This document shows, one piece after another, positions 45,019 to 54,824 of a DNA stretch of 64,000 nt; position 1 is the first letter of the stretch, and every line of letters starts with the position of its first letter. The notes beneath the pieces were generated by a model, which saw only the letters and a list, made by a program, of their open reading frames with translations, was not told the origin of the DNA and ran no database searches. The position numbers were made by a program, and so were the translations under genes. Where the stretch lies: the NCBI GenBank assembly GCA_937922085.1, contig CAKZVD010000003.1, forward strand, positions 237,455 to 301,454, written 5' to 3'. Source of the DNA: an uncultured Tenacibaculum sp. Its GTDB lineage: Bacteria > Bacteroidota > Bacteroidia > Flavobacteriales > Flavobacteriaceae.

Positions 45019-46724
45019 TCTAAAGTCCCTTCTCTTTTTATTCTCCCATCTAAAAGGAACTCTTTATACTTACCTATTTGTTTATCTCCTATGTCGTAAA
45101 ATTTTATAGATTTTAAATTCCCATTTTCATAAAATTCTTTTCGCATTCTAGTATGCAAGGGAGATAAATAATCTATCGCATTTACTTTACCTTCTTTTGA
45201 ATAATTATTCCACCTTCCTATCATATTGAGATTTACATCTAATTTCCCTTCTGCTAACAACTTACCTGTTACGTAATATTTTTTACAATCATAATCTCCT
45301 TTTTTATCAATTTTGGTTTTTAAATATACATAAGTTTTATTTTCATCTTTTTGATAATATTTCTCCGCTATAATTTTATTATTTTTATAAATAGACGTTT
45401 TAAAAACGGAACTATCTGGGTAAAATATTTTCCATTCTCCTTCTTTTTTACCTTTAATCATTTTACCAACTTCATCAATACTACCATTATCATGGTATAC
45501 AGTCCATTCTCCATTTTCTTTGCCATTTTTATAAGTTCCTTTCACTTTTACATATTTATTATCTTTATAATCATATTCTAAATGTGTTCCATTAGGATAA
45601 TTACTTATCGCTTGTAAACTTCCATCTTTAAAATATTTTTTCCATTTTCCATGAGGTTCATAATTTTTCATTTTACCTTCAATCATTAAAGTAGTATCTT
45701 CATAATATACATAGTGTTTACCATCTGGAAAAACCGTAAATGTTTTTATTTGGCCATTAGAAAAATACTCTTTCCATTCACCTACCCTCTTATTAGTTGA
45801 ATCATATTCTTTTTTAGCTTTAATTTTTCCATTTTCAAAATAAGATTCCCAAGCACCTATTGGTTTCCCTTTAACATCGTACTCTCTTTTAAATTTCAGA
45901 TTACCGTTTTTGTAATACTCTATATAACTACCAGTATAAGTACTATCTGATAAGTGTGTATATTTTTTATCTATCTTTTTTTCATTATTTTGAAAGTAAT
46001 ATTCTCCTTTCAATTCTCCTTCATCATAATTAATTTCTCCTCTTATATCTCCATCTTTATAATAATACATCCATTTTCCATGAGGTTCACCATCTTTAAA
46101 AGCTCCTTTTCCTAAAACTGTTTCCCCATCGTCAGAAAAAATAGTGTACGTATTTTTATTGAAATTAGCAATAGAATATTCTTTTCCGTTTTCATAATAC
46201 TCTACCCATATATTGATAGGTTTACTATCTTGTGTGTATGTTTTTAATTCTTCTAATTTTCCATTCTTAAAAAACCATTCCCATTTACCAATACGTTTAC
46301 TTTTACTATTAAAGAAGCCTCTTTTTTTTATTTTACCATTTTCATAATACCATTTCCATTCTTCTATTTTTTTGCCATTATTATCATAGTTTCCAATTTC
46401 TTTCAACTCTCCGTTATTATAATACTCTTTAAATGTTCCTACTTTAATTGTATCGTTTTTATAATTTATAATATGACTCTTTTCTCCATTATCATAATAG
46501 TATATTGCTTTTCCTTCTCTTTTTCCTTTTCTGTAAGTAACTAGAGCATAATTCTTTTTATTACGATCATAATATTTCCATTTTCCTTCTTTTTTATCAT
46601 TAATAATTTGTCCTTCTTCCTTTATAGAAAAATCTTCAAAAAAAATTTGTTCTATATTTTTCGTGTTTTGAGAACAAGAAATCTCGGCTATTAGAATAAA
46701 ATAAATGAGTGTTTTTTTAAACAT
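45015..46724 (-). CDS. YwqK/MORN-repeat lipoprotein
   Basis: 569 residues. Lipoprotein signal (FILIAEISC), then about 20 repeats of 20-25 residues of the YwqK form, for example GKREGKAIYYYDNGEKSHII, ENGEWTVYHDNGSIDEVGKM and WKEYFSNGQIKTFTVF. No other domain. Probably anchored in the outer membrane with an elongated beta structure. Coupled to the downstream lipoprotein gene. Confidence 0.72.
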   Translation of the reverse strand: MFKKTLIYFILIAEISCSQNTKNIEQIFFEDFSIKEEGQIINDKKEGKWKYYDRNKKNYALVTYRKGKREGKAIYYYDNGEKSHIINYKNDTIKVGTFKEYYNNGELKEIGNYDNNGKKIEEWKWYYENGKIKKRGFFNSKSKRIGKWEWFFKNGKLEELKTYTQDSKPINIWVEYYENGKEYSIANFNKNTYTIFSDDGETVLGKGAFKDGEPHGKWMYYYKDGDIRGEINYDEGELKGEYYFQNNEKKIDKKYTHLSDSTYTGSYIEYYKNGNLKFKREYDVKGKPIGAWESYFENGKIKAKKEYDSTNKRVGEWKEYFSNGQIKTFTVFPDGKHYVYYEDTTLMIEGKMKNYEPHGKWKKYFKDGSLQAISNYPNGTHLEYDYKDNKYVKVKGTYKNGKENGEWTVYHDNGSIDEVGKMIKGKKEGEWKIFYPDSSVFKTSIYKNNKIIAEKYYQKDENKTYVYLKTKIDKKGDYDCKKYYVTGKLLAEGKLDVNLNMIGRWNNYSKEGKVNAIDYLSPLHTRMRKEFYENGNLKSIKFYDIGDKQIGKYKEFLLDGRIKREGTLE

Positions 46725-46981
46725 TATTATAATTTAATATTATCATTAGAATACTTAACACATAGATTAAATTAATCTATTTGTAGTATGACAAAAATAA
46801 TTTTTAGTCTCCCTAATTAAAAGTGTAAATCAATATTAGTATTATTTAAACACATATATGCTTTCAATTAATTTTTAAAATGTGACTTTTCTTCTAGTTA
46901 GGTTTCAAAAATACAGATACTTATTAGAATTTAAGTATTCAACATTCTCCCCTCTCAACTAAAAAATCTAAAACAAAAAAA

Positions 46982-47887
46982 ATGACAAAAAGAATACTTT
47001 ACTTACTTGGTATTTTATTTACAATTATTATTGGCACTTATTTTTCTTGGAAATTATGTTGTAATAATAAGAAAGAACCAACAAAAACAACTCCTATTAT
47101 AACAAAAACTCCTGTACAAGAACCTTCAATTTCTTTTGCTGTAAAAGATGCAGATGGAAATGTTACTTTTTCTTTAGATAAAGATCTTAAATTTAAAAAA
47201 TCTAGTATTCATTTTTCTTCAGCAGTTACAGATAAATTAGATTCTAAAATTGGAGAAGTAAAAGATTTTCTAATCAAAGAAAATGAAAACTCATTATCTA
47301 TTACAGGATATTATATGAGTGATGAAATAAATAATTCTGCTTTTCCTAATATTGGGTTTGCTAGGGCTATTTCTATTAAAAATTACATTGCTAAAAAAGG
47401 TATCTCAACAAAAATAATTGATGTTAATGGCGAATTAAATGATGAAATGACTGTTAATTCTTCTAATGTTATGAAAAACCCTTTAAAATTTAGTGTTAAA
47501 AAATCTAAAGACCAATCTGCGATGATTAATGCTATCATGAAAGAAATAATTGCTAACCCTTTAGTACTTAATTTTGATAAAACACAATCAGATACTGGTT
47601 TTACACCAAAGCAACGTATAAAGATTGTAAATATTTCTACATATCTAGATAAAGTAGATGATGCTTTTTGTTCTATAACTGGGCATACCGATAATACTGG
47701 AAGTAATCATACAAATATAATTTTAGGAAAAAAAAGAGCCGATTTTATCAAACAATACCTAGTTAAAAGTGGTATTTCAGACAGCAGAATTTCTGTGGTT
47801 TCTAAAGGAGAAACAGAACCAATTGCTACTAATACTACAGAAAAAGGTAGAACAAAAAATAGACGAGTTATAGTTACTGTAGATTAA
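46982..47887 (+). CDS. OmpA-family protein with two tandem OmpA-like domains
   Basis: 301 residues. An N-terminal hydrophobic helix (ILYLLGILFTIIIGTYF) acts as anchor or signal, then a short Thr/Pro linker. Residues about 65-150 look like a degenerate OmpA domain (SSAVTDKLDSKI ... SITGYYMSDE ... GFARAISIKNYIAKKGI). Residues about 185-301 form a full OmpA domain (LNFDKTQS, SITGHTDNTGS, LGKKRADFIKQYLVKSGI, GRTKNRRV), which binds peptidoglycan. Strong terminator follows. Confidence 0.8.
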   Translation: MTKRILYLLGILFTIIIGTYFSWKLCCNNKKEPTKTTPIITKTPVQEPSISFAVKDADGNVTFSLDKDLKFKKSSIHFSSAVTDKLDSKIGEVKDFLIKENENSLSITGYYMSDEINNSAFPNIGFARAISIKNYIAKKGISTKIIDVNGELNDEMTVNSSNVMKNPLKFSVKKSKDQSAMINAIMKEIIANPLVLNFDKTQSDTGFTPKQRIKIVNISTYLDKVDDAFCSITGHTDNTGSNHTNIILGKKRADFIKQYLVKSGISDSRISVVSKGETEPIATNTTEKGRTKNRRVIVTVD

Positions 47888-47909
47888 ACAACTCTATAAA
47901 CAATTAAAT

Positions 47910-47943
47910 AAAAACTCCTTCAAATGATTTTGAAGGAGTTTTT
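47910..47943. terminator. Bidirectional terminator
   Basis: 15-bp perfect stem AAAAACTCCTTCAAA / TTTGAAGGAGTTTTT with loop TGAT, between the converging OmpA-like and GDPD genes. Confidence 0.9.
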
Positions 47944-47967
47944 ATATGATAAAGCTTGATTAAAAAT

Positions 47968-49014
47968 TTAATCTAAAATTATAGGAATAATTTCTTTTGT
48001 AGTATTATATTTAACTTCTAACCAATACTTTCCAGAAATTTGTGGAACATTAAACTCATACGATCTCAAATCTTTTATTAATCCGAAATTAATCAACTCA
48101 AATCCTAATTCATCAATTAAACGTACTTGAGCTTCTTTAAGTACTGTTTTAATTTTAAAATAATCTTTTACTGGATTTGGATACACCAAAATTTCACTTT
48201 CATTTATTAATAAAATTTCAGATTGCTTTTGTTTAACTCTATCAATTGTATTTTCTTTTATTTCTACTGCCCTTCTTGGATAATTAGTTGCTATCCCATA
48301 TTGTCCATTAGCTATAGCTCTACGAATATCTCTTTCAGAATCTATGGTGTATGAAATTATTTTAATTCCCATTCTATTTGCTTCATTTATTCTTGATGTA
48401 GATACAACTCCAGGAGGCCCAAAATACTCTCCTCCAATACTCTGTAATTGTCTTAAGTTTCTACTACCCCAAAAAAAACTCACTAAATACTTAATAGGAA
48501 TATTTGAAATTTGTTTAACTCTTCTTAATTCAGAAAAATTAAAAGCAATGATAATTACATCATTTTCCATGTTTAGTTCTCTTACTAAACGAACAACATC
48601 ATCAGCTAAACCAGATTCTTTAATTTCAACTTCTACTTTAATTTTTCCTTTAGCTTGATTAAGTACTTCTCTTAGTGTTGGTATTTTTTCTCCTCTGTAT
48701 TTATTACCGAATTTTCTAGTATAACCAGCATCTACATTTGCTAATTGAGAATAATTAAAACTCCTTAGATCTCCTCTAGTATTAGTAGTTCTATTTAAAC
48801 TAGTATCATGTAAAGTAACCATTACTCCATCCTTAGTTCTTCTTACATCGCATTCTAAAAAATCTGCTTGCGCATCTATTGCTAATTGATTTGCTATTAA
48901 AGTATTTTCAGGAGCTTCACTAGAATTACCTCTATGTGCACTAATAACAAATTCTTGTTGAGCAACTAATTGTGTAGCTATAAATAATAACACTACAGTT
49001 AATCTTCTGTTCAT
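47968..49014 (-). CDS. Secreted glycerophosphodiester phosphodiesterase with T9SS sorting domain
   Basis: 348 residues. Signal peptide (LLFIATQLVAQ), then the GDPD barrel: ISAHRGNSSEAPENT, FLECDVRRTKDGVMVTLHD (catalytic His and metal Glu/Asp), KVEVEIK. From about residue 270, ILVYPNPVKDYFKI ... SGKYWLEVKYNTTKEIIPI matches the T9SS type A C-terminal sorting domain (YPNP start, beta-rich end), so it should be exported by the type 9 system. It hydrolyses glycerophosphodiesters to glycerol-3-phosphate. Single gene. Confidence 0.85.
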   Translation of the reverse strand: MNRRLTVVLLFIATQLVAQQEFVISAHRGNSSEAPENTLIANQLAIDAQADFLECDVRRTKDGVMVTLHDTSLNRTTNTRGDLRSFNYSQLANVDAGYTRKFGNKYRGEKIPTLREVLNQAKGKIKVEVEIKESGLADDVVRLVRELNMENDVIIIAFNFSELRRVKQISNIPIKYLVSFFWGSRNLRQLQSIGGEYFGPPGVVSTSRINEANRMGIKIISYTIDSERDIRRAIANGQYGIATNYPRRAVEIKENTIDRVKQKQSEILLINESEILVYPNPVKDYFKIKTVLKEAQVRLIDELGFELINFGLIKDLRSYEFNVPQISGKYWLEVKYNTTKEIIPIILD

Positions 49015-49171
49015 TTTATTTTAATTTTAGATTAATGAACTCGAAATTAATTGTTCTAAATATTAATTATTTTAGATAAATATTAACTATTAAAGCGTTG
49101 ATTTAAAAATGTATTAATAAAATGTAAACTGATAAACAAAAGCTTAACAAAAAATAAGTTTTTCTTTTTTT

Positions 49172-49753
49172 TTAATGTCTTTCTTTTAAAACAGCTTCAA
49201 TATCTTTTAAAGTAAATCCTTTGGCTTTCAATAAGATTAAATAATGATACATTAAATCTGCTGCTTCATTAGTAAATAACTCATCATTATCATCTTTAGC
49301 TTCAATAACTAGTTCTACAGCCTCCTCTCCTACTTTTTGAGCAACTTTATTCATTCCTCTTTTAAAAAGCTTATTGGTATAGGAAGTTTCTACATCATTA
49401 TCTATTCTTTCATGAATTATACTTTCTAACTCATATAAAAAACCTTTAGAGGTTTCTTCTGCAAAACAAGAAATAGTTCCTTTATGGCAAGTAGGTCCTT
49501 TTGGTATTGCTTTTATTAAAATGGTGTCGTTATCACAATCTATTTTAATGTCTTTTACAAATAAAAAATTACCACTCTCTTCACCTTTTGTCCATAACCT
49601 ATTTTTACTTCTACTAAAAAAAGTTACTTTCTGTTCTTTTTGTGTTTTCTCAAAGGCTTCTTTATTCATATATCCTAACATTAACACTTGTAATGTATTG
49701 TCATTTTGAATAATTACAGGAACTAATCCTCGGTCATCAAAGCTTATATTCAT
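49172..49753 (-). CDS. hisIE: HisIE: phosphoribosyl-AMP cyclohydrolase / phosphoribosyl-ATP pyrophosphatase
   Basis: 193 residues, two domains. HisI (1 to about 105): GLVPVIIQ, VLMLGYMNKEAFE, FFSRSKNRLWTKGEESGN, CDNDTILIKAIPKGPTCH with zinc Cys. HisE (about 110-193): KVGEEAVELVIEA and DLMYHYLILL. Catalyses steps 2 and 3 of histidine synthesis. Last gene of the his operon, 6 bases after a glycosyltransferase gene. Confidence 0.94.
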   Translation of the reverse strand: MNISFDDRGLVPVIIQNDNTLQVLMLGYMNKEAFEKTQKEQKVTFFSRSKNRLWTKGEESGNFLFVKDIKIDCDNDTILIKAIPKGPTCHKGTISCFAEETSKGFLYELESIIHERIDNDVETSYTNKLFKRGMNKVAQKVGEEAVELVIEAKDDNDELFTNEAADLMYHYLILLKAKGFTLKDIEAVLKERH

Positions 49754-49759
49754 CTTTAA

Positions 49760-50635
49760 TTATTTTTTATTTTTTTTTAATGAAAAAGTAATGAACCCAT
49801 ACAATAAGGAAACTAAAATTACTTTTTTATTTATTGCGTTATTGTATATCTCTTTTACACTTAAATTTGATAAAAATGCATTTTCTACATACTTTCTATT
49901 ATAAAGTAAAGATTTCCCTATACTTAATTTAAAATGATTTAGTTCATTATACATAATCATTAATGATTTGTATCTTGTTTTTTTCTTTGTAGCATTAATA
50001 TTAGTAAGCCCTCCATCTAAATAATCTTTAACAACTAAAGGAGTATTTAAACAAAAGGTTTTACAAATAGTAGAAACTCTATTATGTAAAATTGAATAAA
50101 TTACATTTTCTCCCTTAATAACAGGAACTTTAAATTGTTTTAATTTAGAAGATTCATAAACCATTCCTTTGTCTCCTTTTATATGATCTATTCTCCTTAT
50201 TTCATAATTATCAGAGATTTCTCTAATAAAACGATCTCCAATAATTTTCCCATCTTCATATTGACATAGGTATTGTATAGCTCCTATATTTTCTTCTTTT
50301 AATCTATTATCCCAAGCTTCTATAACTGTACTTAAAGCATTTGGCAAAAAATAATCATCTGAATCAATTTCAATAAAAAGCTCTGTATTAACCTTATCTA
50401 TAGCATTATTATATGCTACATTTTTTCCTGAATTTTCTTGATAAACATAATTAATTTTGAAGCTATTTTTTTCATTCCAACTATCAATTAAAGCTTTTGT
50501 TTCATCAGTAGATCCATCATCAATAACTAAAAGTTCAAACAATTTATAATTTTGAACCTCCAATGATTCTAATAGCGTTGGTAAATAATAAACTCTATTA
50601 TATGTTGGTACAAATACTGTAATTCTATTCTTCAT
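49760..50635 (-). CDS. Family 2 glycosyltransferase
   Basis: 291 residues, GT-A fold: FVPTYNRVYYLPTLLESL, VIDDGSTDETK (nucleotide-sugar-binding Asp), and the metal-binding IEIDSDDYF (DxD-like). No N-terminal helix; the C-terminus has a hydrophobic patch. It transfers an unknown sugar to a glycan acceptor. It lies between the cREC gene (166-base gap) and hisIE (6-base gap), so it is a passenger in the his operon. The 166-base gap could hold an internal promoter. Confidence 0.8.
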   Translation of the reverse strand: MKNRITVFVPTYNRVYYLPTLLESLEVQNYKLFELLVIDDGSTDETKALIDSWNEKNSFKINYVYQENSGKNVAYNNAIDKVNTELFIEIDSDDYFLPNALSTVIEAWDNRLKEENIGAIQYLCQYEDGKIIGDRFIREISDNYEIRRIDHIKGDKGMVYESSKLKQFKVPVIKGENVIYSILHNRVSTICKTFCLNTPLVVKDYLDGGLTNINATKKKTRYKSLMIMYNELNHFKLSIGKSLLYNRKYVENAFLSNLSVKEIYNNAINKKVILVSLLYGFITFSLKKNKK

Positions 50636-50801
50636 ATAATTATAATCTTTCAGAAATTTCTTATCATATTAATTCTTACTTTAAATTTAAAACTTAAAGT
50701 TATTTTTGATTTTCACTCAACAAAAGTATCAATAAATACAGAACAATTACTGCTTTTTAAAAGCAATTGTGGAAAGATTTATAAAACCGATTCCTTTTAT
50801 T

Positions 50802-51143
50802 TTATTCCTTTTTTTTACTTAAAAAGGCTATATAATTGTTTAATAAGCCTTTTATTTGTTCAGCTGCTACCGGATTTGCTGAATGTACTTTAAATTGTAA
50901 GTTCTTTAAATCTAAGTCCGATTCATACACTAACCATTTTGCAGCGGCATACCCGTCTGGTGCTATTTCCCCATCTTCATTCAATCCTAAATCATTGTCA
51001 AAACTTATAAAGTTAGGTAATCCATTTACCTTTATATACGCTACAAAATCATGATAGTTTCTAACAATATCGAATTCTTTTTCAGCTGACTTTTCGTAAA
51101 CCATTTCAATAGTTCGTATGTCATCTAGAAATAGTTTTTTCAT
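50802..51143 (-). CDS. Cyclic-phosphate processing receiver-domain (cREC) protein
   Basis: 113 residues, a single receiver-like domain: KKLFLDDIR (paired Asp7-Asp8), [14 protein letters not shown] and DGYAAAKWL, then [19 protein letters not shown]. The FDNDLG and VHSANP signatures mark the cREC family, predicted from genomic context to act on cyclic phosphate ends in RNA repair; biochemistry is not established to my knowledge. Its start overlaps the end of hisF by 4 bases (ATGA), so it is co-translated in the his operon. Confidence 0.7.
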   Translation of the reverse strand: MKKLFLDDIRTIEMVYEKSAEKEFDIVRNYHDFVAYIKVNGLPNFISFDNDLGLNEDGEIAPDGYAAAKWLVYESDLDLKNLQFKVHSANPVAAEQIKGLLNNYIAFLSKKKE

Positions 51144-51895
51144 AACCTCACAGGAATATTGTTCTCTTTTAATTCTTTCTTTAAATCTGGAATTGGAATT
51201 TCACCAAAATGAAAAACACTAGCTGCTAAAGCAGCATCTGACTTACCATCTACAAAAGTATCTATAAAATGTTGTACTTTTCCTGCTCCTCCAGAAGCAA
51301 TTATTGGAATATTTAATTCAGTAGATAATTTAGCCAATGCTTCATTTGCAAAACCAGCTTTGGTTCCATCATTATTCATAGAAGTAAACAAAATTTCTCC
51401 TGCTCCTCTTTTTTCTACTTCTTTTGCCCAATCAAATAAATTTAATTCAGTAGAAATCGTTCCTCCAGCTAAATGAACAATCCACTCGCCATCTATTTTT
51501 TTTGCATCAATAGCTACAACGACACACTGACTTCCGAATTTCTGTGATAATTCATTTACTAATTCAGGTCTTTTAACTGCTGACGAATTAATAGAAATTT
51601 TATCAGCTCCACATTTTAACAAAGCGTCTACATGCTCTATAGAAGATATTCCACCACCAACTGTAAACGGAATATTTACTTGTTCTGCTACTTTCAGCAC
51701 CATATCTAAAGTAGTACCTCTATTTTCTAATGTTGCTGCAATATCTAAAAACACCAATTCGTCTGCACCTAACTCAGCATATTGTTTAGCCAAAACCACA
51801 GGATCACCTGCATCTATTAAATTAACGAAATTTACACCTTTAACGGTACGGCCGTTTTTAATATCTAAACAAGGTATTATTCTTTTTGTTAACAT
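51140..51895 (-). CDS. hisF: Imidazole glycerol phosphate synthase cyclase subunit
   Basis: 251 residues, TIM barrel. Starts [19 protein letters not shown] (catalytic Asp11), with [10 protein letters not shown] and IIASGGAG phosphate loops and the second catalytic Asp in VVVAIDAK. It condenses ammonia from HisH with PRFAR. Complete and normal length; overlaps the cREC gene. Confidence 0.96.
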   Translation of the reverse strand: MLTKRIIPCLDIKNGRTVKGVNFVNLIDAGDPVVLAKQYAELGADELVFLDIAATLENRGTTLDMVLKVAEQVNIPFTVGGGISSIEHVDALLKCGADKISINSSAVKRPELVNELSQKFGSQCVVVAIDAKKIDGEWIVHLAGGTISTELNLFDWAKEVEKRGAGEILFTSMNNDGTKAGFANEALAKLSTELNIPIIASGGAGKVQHFIDTFVDGKSDAALAASVFHFGEIPIPDLKKELKENNIPVRL

Positions 51896-51917
51896 TTTCG
51901 AAGATTACTTGTTATAT

Positions 51918-52739
51918 TTATTTTGAAAAATTTTCTTTAGACAAACCGTTATTAAACTTAATATCAGTCCAATTAACTTTTGTCCAAGGCTTATTATCCT
52001 TAAGAGCATTCCAATCTGACATTTTATACTTACGTGTTGCAGGTATTAATATACCATCTACGTTTTCATAAGTTACTTGCATTAATAAAGGAGTTTCCAT
52101 AAGTCCAAAATCAGCAACCGTAAATAAAAACTGATCAACTAAAGAAGTCTCTTTATTAATATATACTTGATAAATATCTGTAGGTTTTGAAGAATTAAAA
52201 GACACCTTTACAATATCATAACTTTTTTCGTTAATTATTTTCTCTCCTAAATAATCATAATTCAAATTAGGATCTAATAACTTTTGAAGCATGGCAAACC
52301 AATAAAAATTAGTTGGTCTTTTAAAGGCTACGGTTTTAAGTAGTTTTTCATCATCTAATATTTGGTTTTCATTTTTTAACCAAAATTCTTTTCCATCATA
52401 ACCTTGTTCAATAACTCCTTCTAAATCAGGAAAAGTTCTTTCATGTTTTGTATACTTTCCATAAGATAATTCTCCTTTAAAAATATATTTTTCAGTTGAA
52501 ATATCTGTTTTTCCATCAGGTGTTGAATATGTGTATGTATAAATGACATCTTTTTTATTTAAAAGCATTTGATAGTTTCCTACCTTTTTTACCATTTTAT
52601 AAATTAACTCATGTCCTTTGTTTTGAAACTTTATATCTGTTACTGTTGTTTCATTTGATTTAGATTCCTCTTTAGTTTTACCGCAAGAAATTAATACTAC
52701 TATGCTAAGTAATAAAACTATATACTTGTTTATTTTCAT
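51918..52739 (-). CDS. DUF6503-like lipoprotein
   Basis: 273 residues with a lipoprotein signal (LSIVVLISCG). The mature protein is beta-rich and resembles LolA/LppX-type outer-membrane carrier folds: YTYTYSTPDGKTDI, KTVAFKRPTNFYWFAMLQKL, VYINKETSLVDQFLF. Flavobacterial homologues are labelled DUF6503 (from memory). Function unknown. It lies between hisF (22-base gap) and hisA (12-base gap), a passenger in the his operon. Confidence 0.65.
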   Translation of the reverse strand: MKINKYIVLLLSIVVLISCGKTKEESKSNETTVTDIKFQNKGHELIYKMVKKVGNYQMLLNKKDVIYTYTYSTPDGKTDISTEKYIFKGELSYGKYTKHERTFPDLEGVIEQGYDGKEFWLKNENQILDDEKLLKTVAFKRPTNFYWFAMLQKLLDPNLNYDYLGEKIINEKSYDIVKVSFNSSKPTDIYQVYINKETSLVDQFLFTVADFGLMETPLLMQVTYENVDGILIPATRKYKMSDWNALKDNKPWTKVNWTDIKFNNGLSKENFSK

Positions 52740-52751
52740 TTTTTATCTTAT

Positions 52752-53486
52752 TTATGAAATTATAAAATTCTCCAATTGTTTTAAGCTTATTTTATTCTCA
52801 TAAATAGCTTTTCCTATAATTACTCCTTCACAACCTAATTCAGCTAATTTTGGAAGTTCATCAAAAGTAGAAATTCCTCCAGAGGCTATAAGTTTAATAT
52901 CTTTTGAAGAATTCAAAATCTCTTCATAAATTTTAAAACTTGGTCCTTGTAACATTCCGTCTTTAGAAATATCTGTACAAATTACATACTGAATTCCTTT
53001 AGATTGATACTCATTTATAAACGGAATTAACTGTAAACTACTTTCTTCTTGCCACCCGTTAGTTGCTATTTTACCTCCTGTTTCATCTGGATAGAAATCG
53101 GCGCCTAAAATAATTTTTTCTGCTCCAAACTTCTTAATCCAACTTTCAAAAACAACTGCATTTTTAACAGCAATACTTCCTCCAGTTATTTGATTCGCAC
53201 CAGAATTAAATGCAATCTCTAAATCTTGATCTGATTTTAATCCGCCACCAAAATCAATCTTTAAATTTGTTTTAGATGCTATTTGTTCTAAAACTTTATA
53301 ATTGATGATTTGACTTGCTTTTGCGCCATCTAAATCTACCACATGTAAATACTCAATACCTGCATCTTCAAATTCCTTAGCAACCTCTAACGGATTTTCA
53401 TTATATATTTTTTTTGTGCTGTAATCTCCTTTAGTTAAACGAACACATTTTCCTTCAATAATATCTATTGCTGGTATTATTCTCAT
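52752..53486 (-). CDS. hisA: Phosphoribosylformimino-5-aminoimidazole carboxamide ribotide isomerase
   Basis: 244 residues, TIM barrel homologous to HisF. Starts [21 protein letters not shown] (Asp8), [24 protein letters not shown] (Asp catalytic), IASGGISTF. It isomerises ProFAR to PRFAR. Normal length. Confidence 0.95.
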   Translation of the reverse strand: MRIIPAIDIIEGKCVRLTKGDYSTKKIYNENPLEVAKEFEDAGIEYLHVVDLDGAKASQIINYKVLEQIASKTNLKIDFGGGLKSDQDLEIAFNSGANQITGGSIAVKNAVVFESWIKKFGAEKIILGADFYPDETGGKIATNGWQEESSLQLIPFINEYQSKGIQYVICTDISKDGMLQGPSFKIYEEILNSSKDIKLIASGGISTFDELPKLAELGCEGVIIGKAIYENKISLKQLENFIIS

Positions 53487-53515
53487 TTTTTTTATTTTAA
53501 TTAAACTATTATTTA

Positions 53516-53815
53516 TTAAAATAGCTTAATAATTATTGTTTTAACGATAATGTATAAATACCCTATAATAGGAATGTAATACATAAAATCTTTTTTTTCT
53601 TTATTTTTTATGAATAAAACGGTTAAAATTATTCCTGTAATTAAAAGAAAAAGATTGGTAAACCCTATTATTTTAAGGAATAGAAAAAAAGCATTCATAT
53701 CATAATCATTTATAATAGGATGCTCTATATAAAAGTCAATTACTATAAGATCTATTATAAACACTAAAATTAATATAATAAAAGACCATTTTCTATAATT
53801 TTTACTCTTATCCAT
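53516..53815 (-). CDS. Small three-helix membrane protein
   Basis: 99 residues with three hydrophobic segments ([40 protein letters not shown] and [20 protein letters not shown]). No family recognised. It sits in the his operon between hisH (10-base gap) and hisA (29-base gap). Confidence 0.55.
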   Translation of the reverse strand: MDKSKNYRKWSFIILILVFIIDLIVIDFYIEHPIINDYDMNAFFLFLKIIGFTNLFLLITGIILTVLFIKNKEKKDFMYYIPIIGYLYIIVKTIIIKLF

Positions 53816-53825
53816 TTTTATTAGT

Positions 53826-54407
53826 TTATAATGCTAAAAAATTCTTAAGAATTTGTTCTCCTGCAATTCCACTTTTTTCTGGGTGAAATTGAGTTCCGTA
53901 AAAATTATCTTTCTGTAAAGCTGTAGCGTATGCTGTTTCATATGTTGTAGTTGCAATAGCTTCTTTACAATTTTCAGCATAAAAACTATGCACTAAATAC
54001 ATAAATTCTCTTTCCTCAACATCTTTAAATAAGTCAGATTTTAAATTAGAAATAGTATTCCATCCCATTTGCGGAACTTTTACTTCGTTTGAAAAACGTT
54101 TAATAGCTACATTAAAAATTCCTAAACCTTTCGTATTTCCTTCTTCCGATGAATTACACATTAATTGCATTCCTAAACATATTCCTAAAACTGGCTGTGT
54201 TAATGTTGGAATTACAAGATCTAATCCACTCTTTTTTAGCATTTCCATAGCTGAACTCGCTTCACCTACTCCAGGGAAAATAACTTTATCTGCATTTCTT
54301 ATTTCATCTATGTTATTAGATAAAACAGCATCTATACCCAATCTTTTAAAAGCAAATTGAATACTTTTTATATTTCCTGCTCCGTAATCTATAATTACTA
54401 ATTTCAT
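53826..54407 (-). CDS. hisH: Imidazole glycerol phosphate synthase glutaminase subunit
   Basis: 193 residues, class I glutamine amidotransferase. Cys nucleophile in GICLGMQLM, catalytic His-Glu in FHPEKSG, oxyanion segment FPGVGEASSAM. It supplies ammonia to HisF. Complete. Confidence 0.95.
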   Translation of the reverse strand: MKLVIIDYGAGNIKSIQFAFKRLGIDAVLSNNIDEIRNADKVIFPGVGEASSAMEMLKKSGLDLVIPTLTQPVLGICLGMQLMCNSSEEGNTKGLGIFNVAIKRFSNEVKVPQMGWNTISNLKSDLFKDVEEREFMYLVHSFYAENCKEAIATTTYETAYATALQKDNFYGTQFHPEKSGIAGEQILKNFLAL

Positions 54408-54459
54408 TGTTTCTAGTATTAAGTAATGAGTATTGAGTAATTTGCTTCAATACTAACAT

Positions 54460-54762
54460 CTAAATTCTATTTTTTGCTCTATAATTTTTTATTTCTTGTA
54501 ACCAATTTGGCATTCCATGTTCTTTTATCATTCTCTTTAAAGTAGGATCATCAAAATCTATATATGGTTGATATTTGTATAGTTCTTCAAACTCTTCTTT
54601 ATACTTCCACTTCTCAAAACAACTTTTATGCATGCCTGAATCAGAGTATTTCCAAAATTTGTGTTCTTTTGATAAAAAAGTCTGCCAAGTAATTACATCA
54701 TGATTTTCAGTTAATACTTCTTTACATATTGAACAAGTTGAGTTTTCAAATATCAATGCCAT
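54460..54762 (-). CDS. Small zinc-finger-like protein of unknown function
   Basis: 100 residues. CSIC near residue 10 and GMHKSC about 30 residues later suggest a CxxC...HxxC zinc site; the rest is acidic and aromatic-rich (YKYQPYIDFDDPTL). No family recognised. It lies between hisB and hisH on the same strand with gaps of about 50-60 bases. Confidence 0.55.
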   Translation of the reverse strand: MALIFENSTCSICKEVLTENHDVITWQTFLSKEHKFWKYSDSGMHKSCFEKWKYKEEFEELYKYQPYIDFDDPTLKRMIKEHGMPNWLQEIKNYRAKNRI

Positions 54763-54824
54763 TTTTTATTCATGTTACGAATTTAGTAGTTAGATTGTAT
54801 AAATTTATTATTAACTACTTTTTA

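Noticed and set aside
45351..45581. Plus-strand ORF inside the YwqK-repeat gene
   Set aside because: Its Phe/Ile-rich product is the mirror of the repeated YxNGK codons on the minus strand; a composition artefact.
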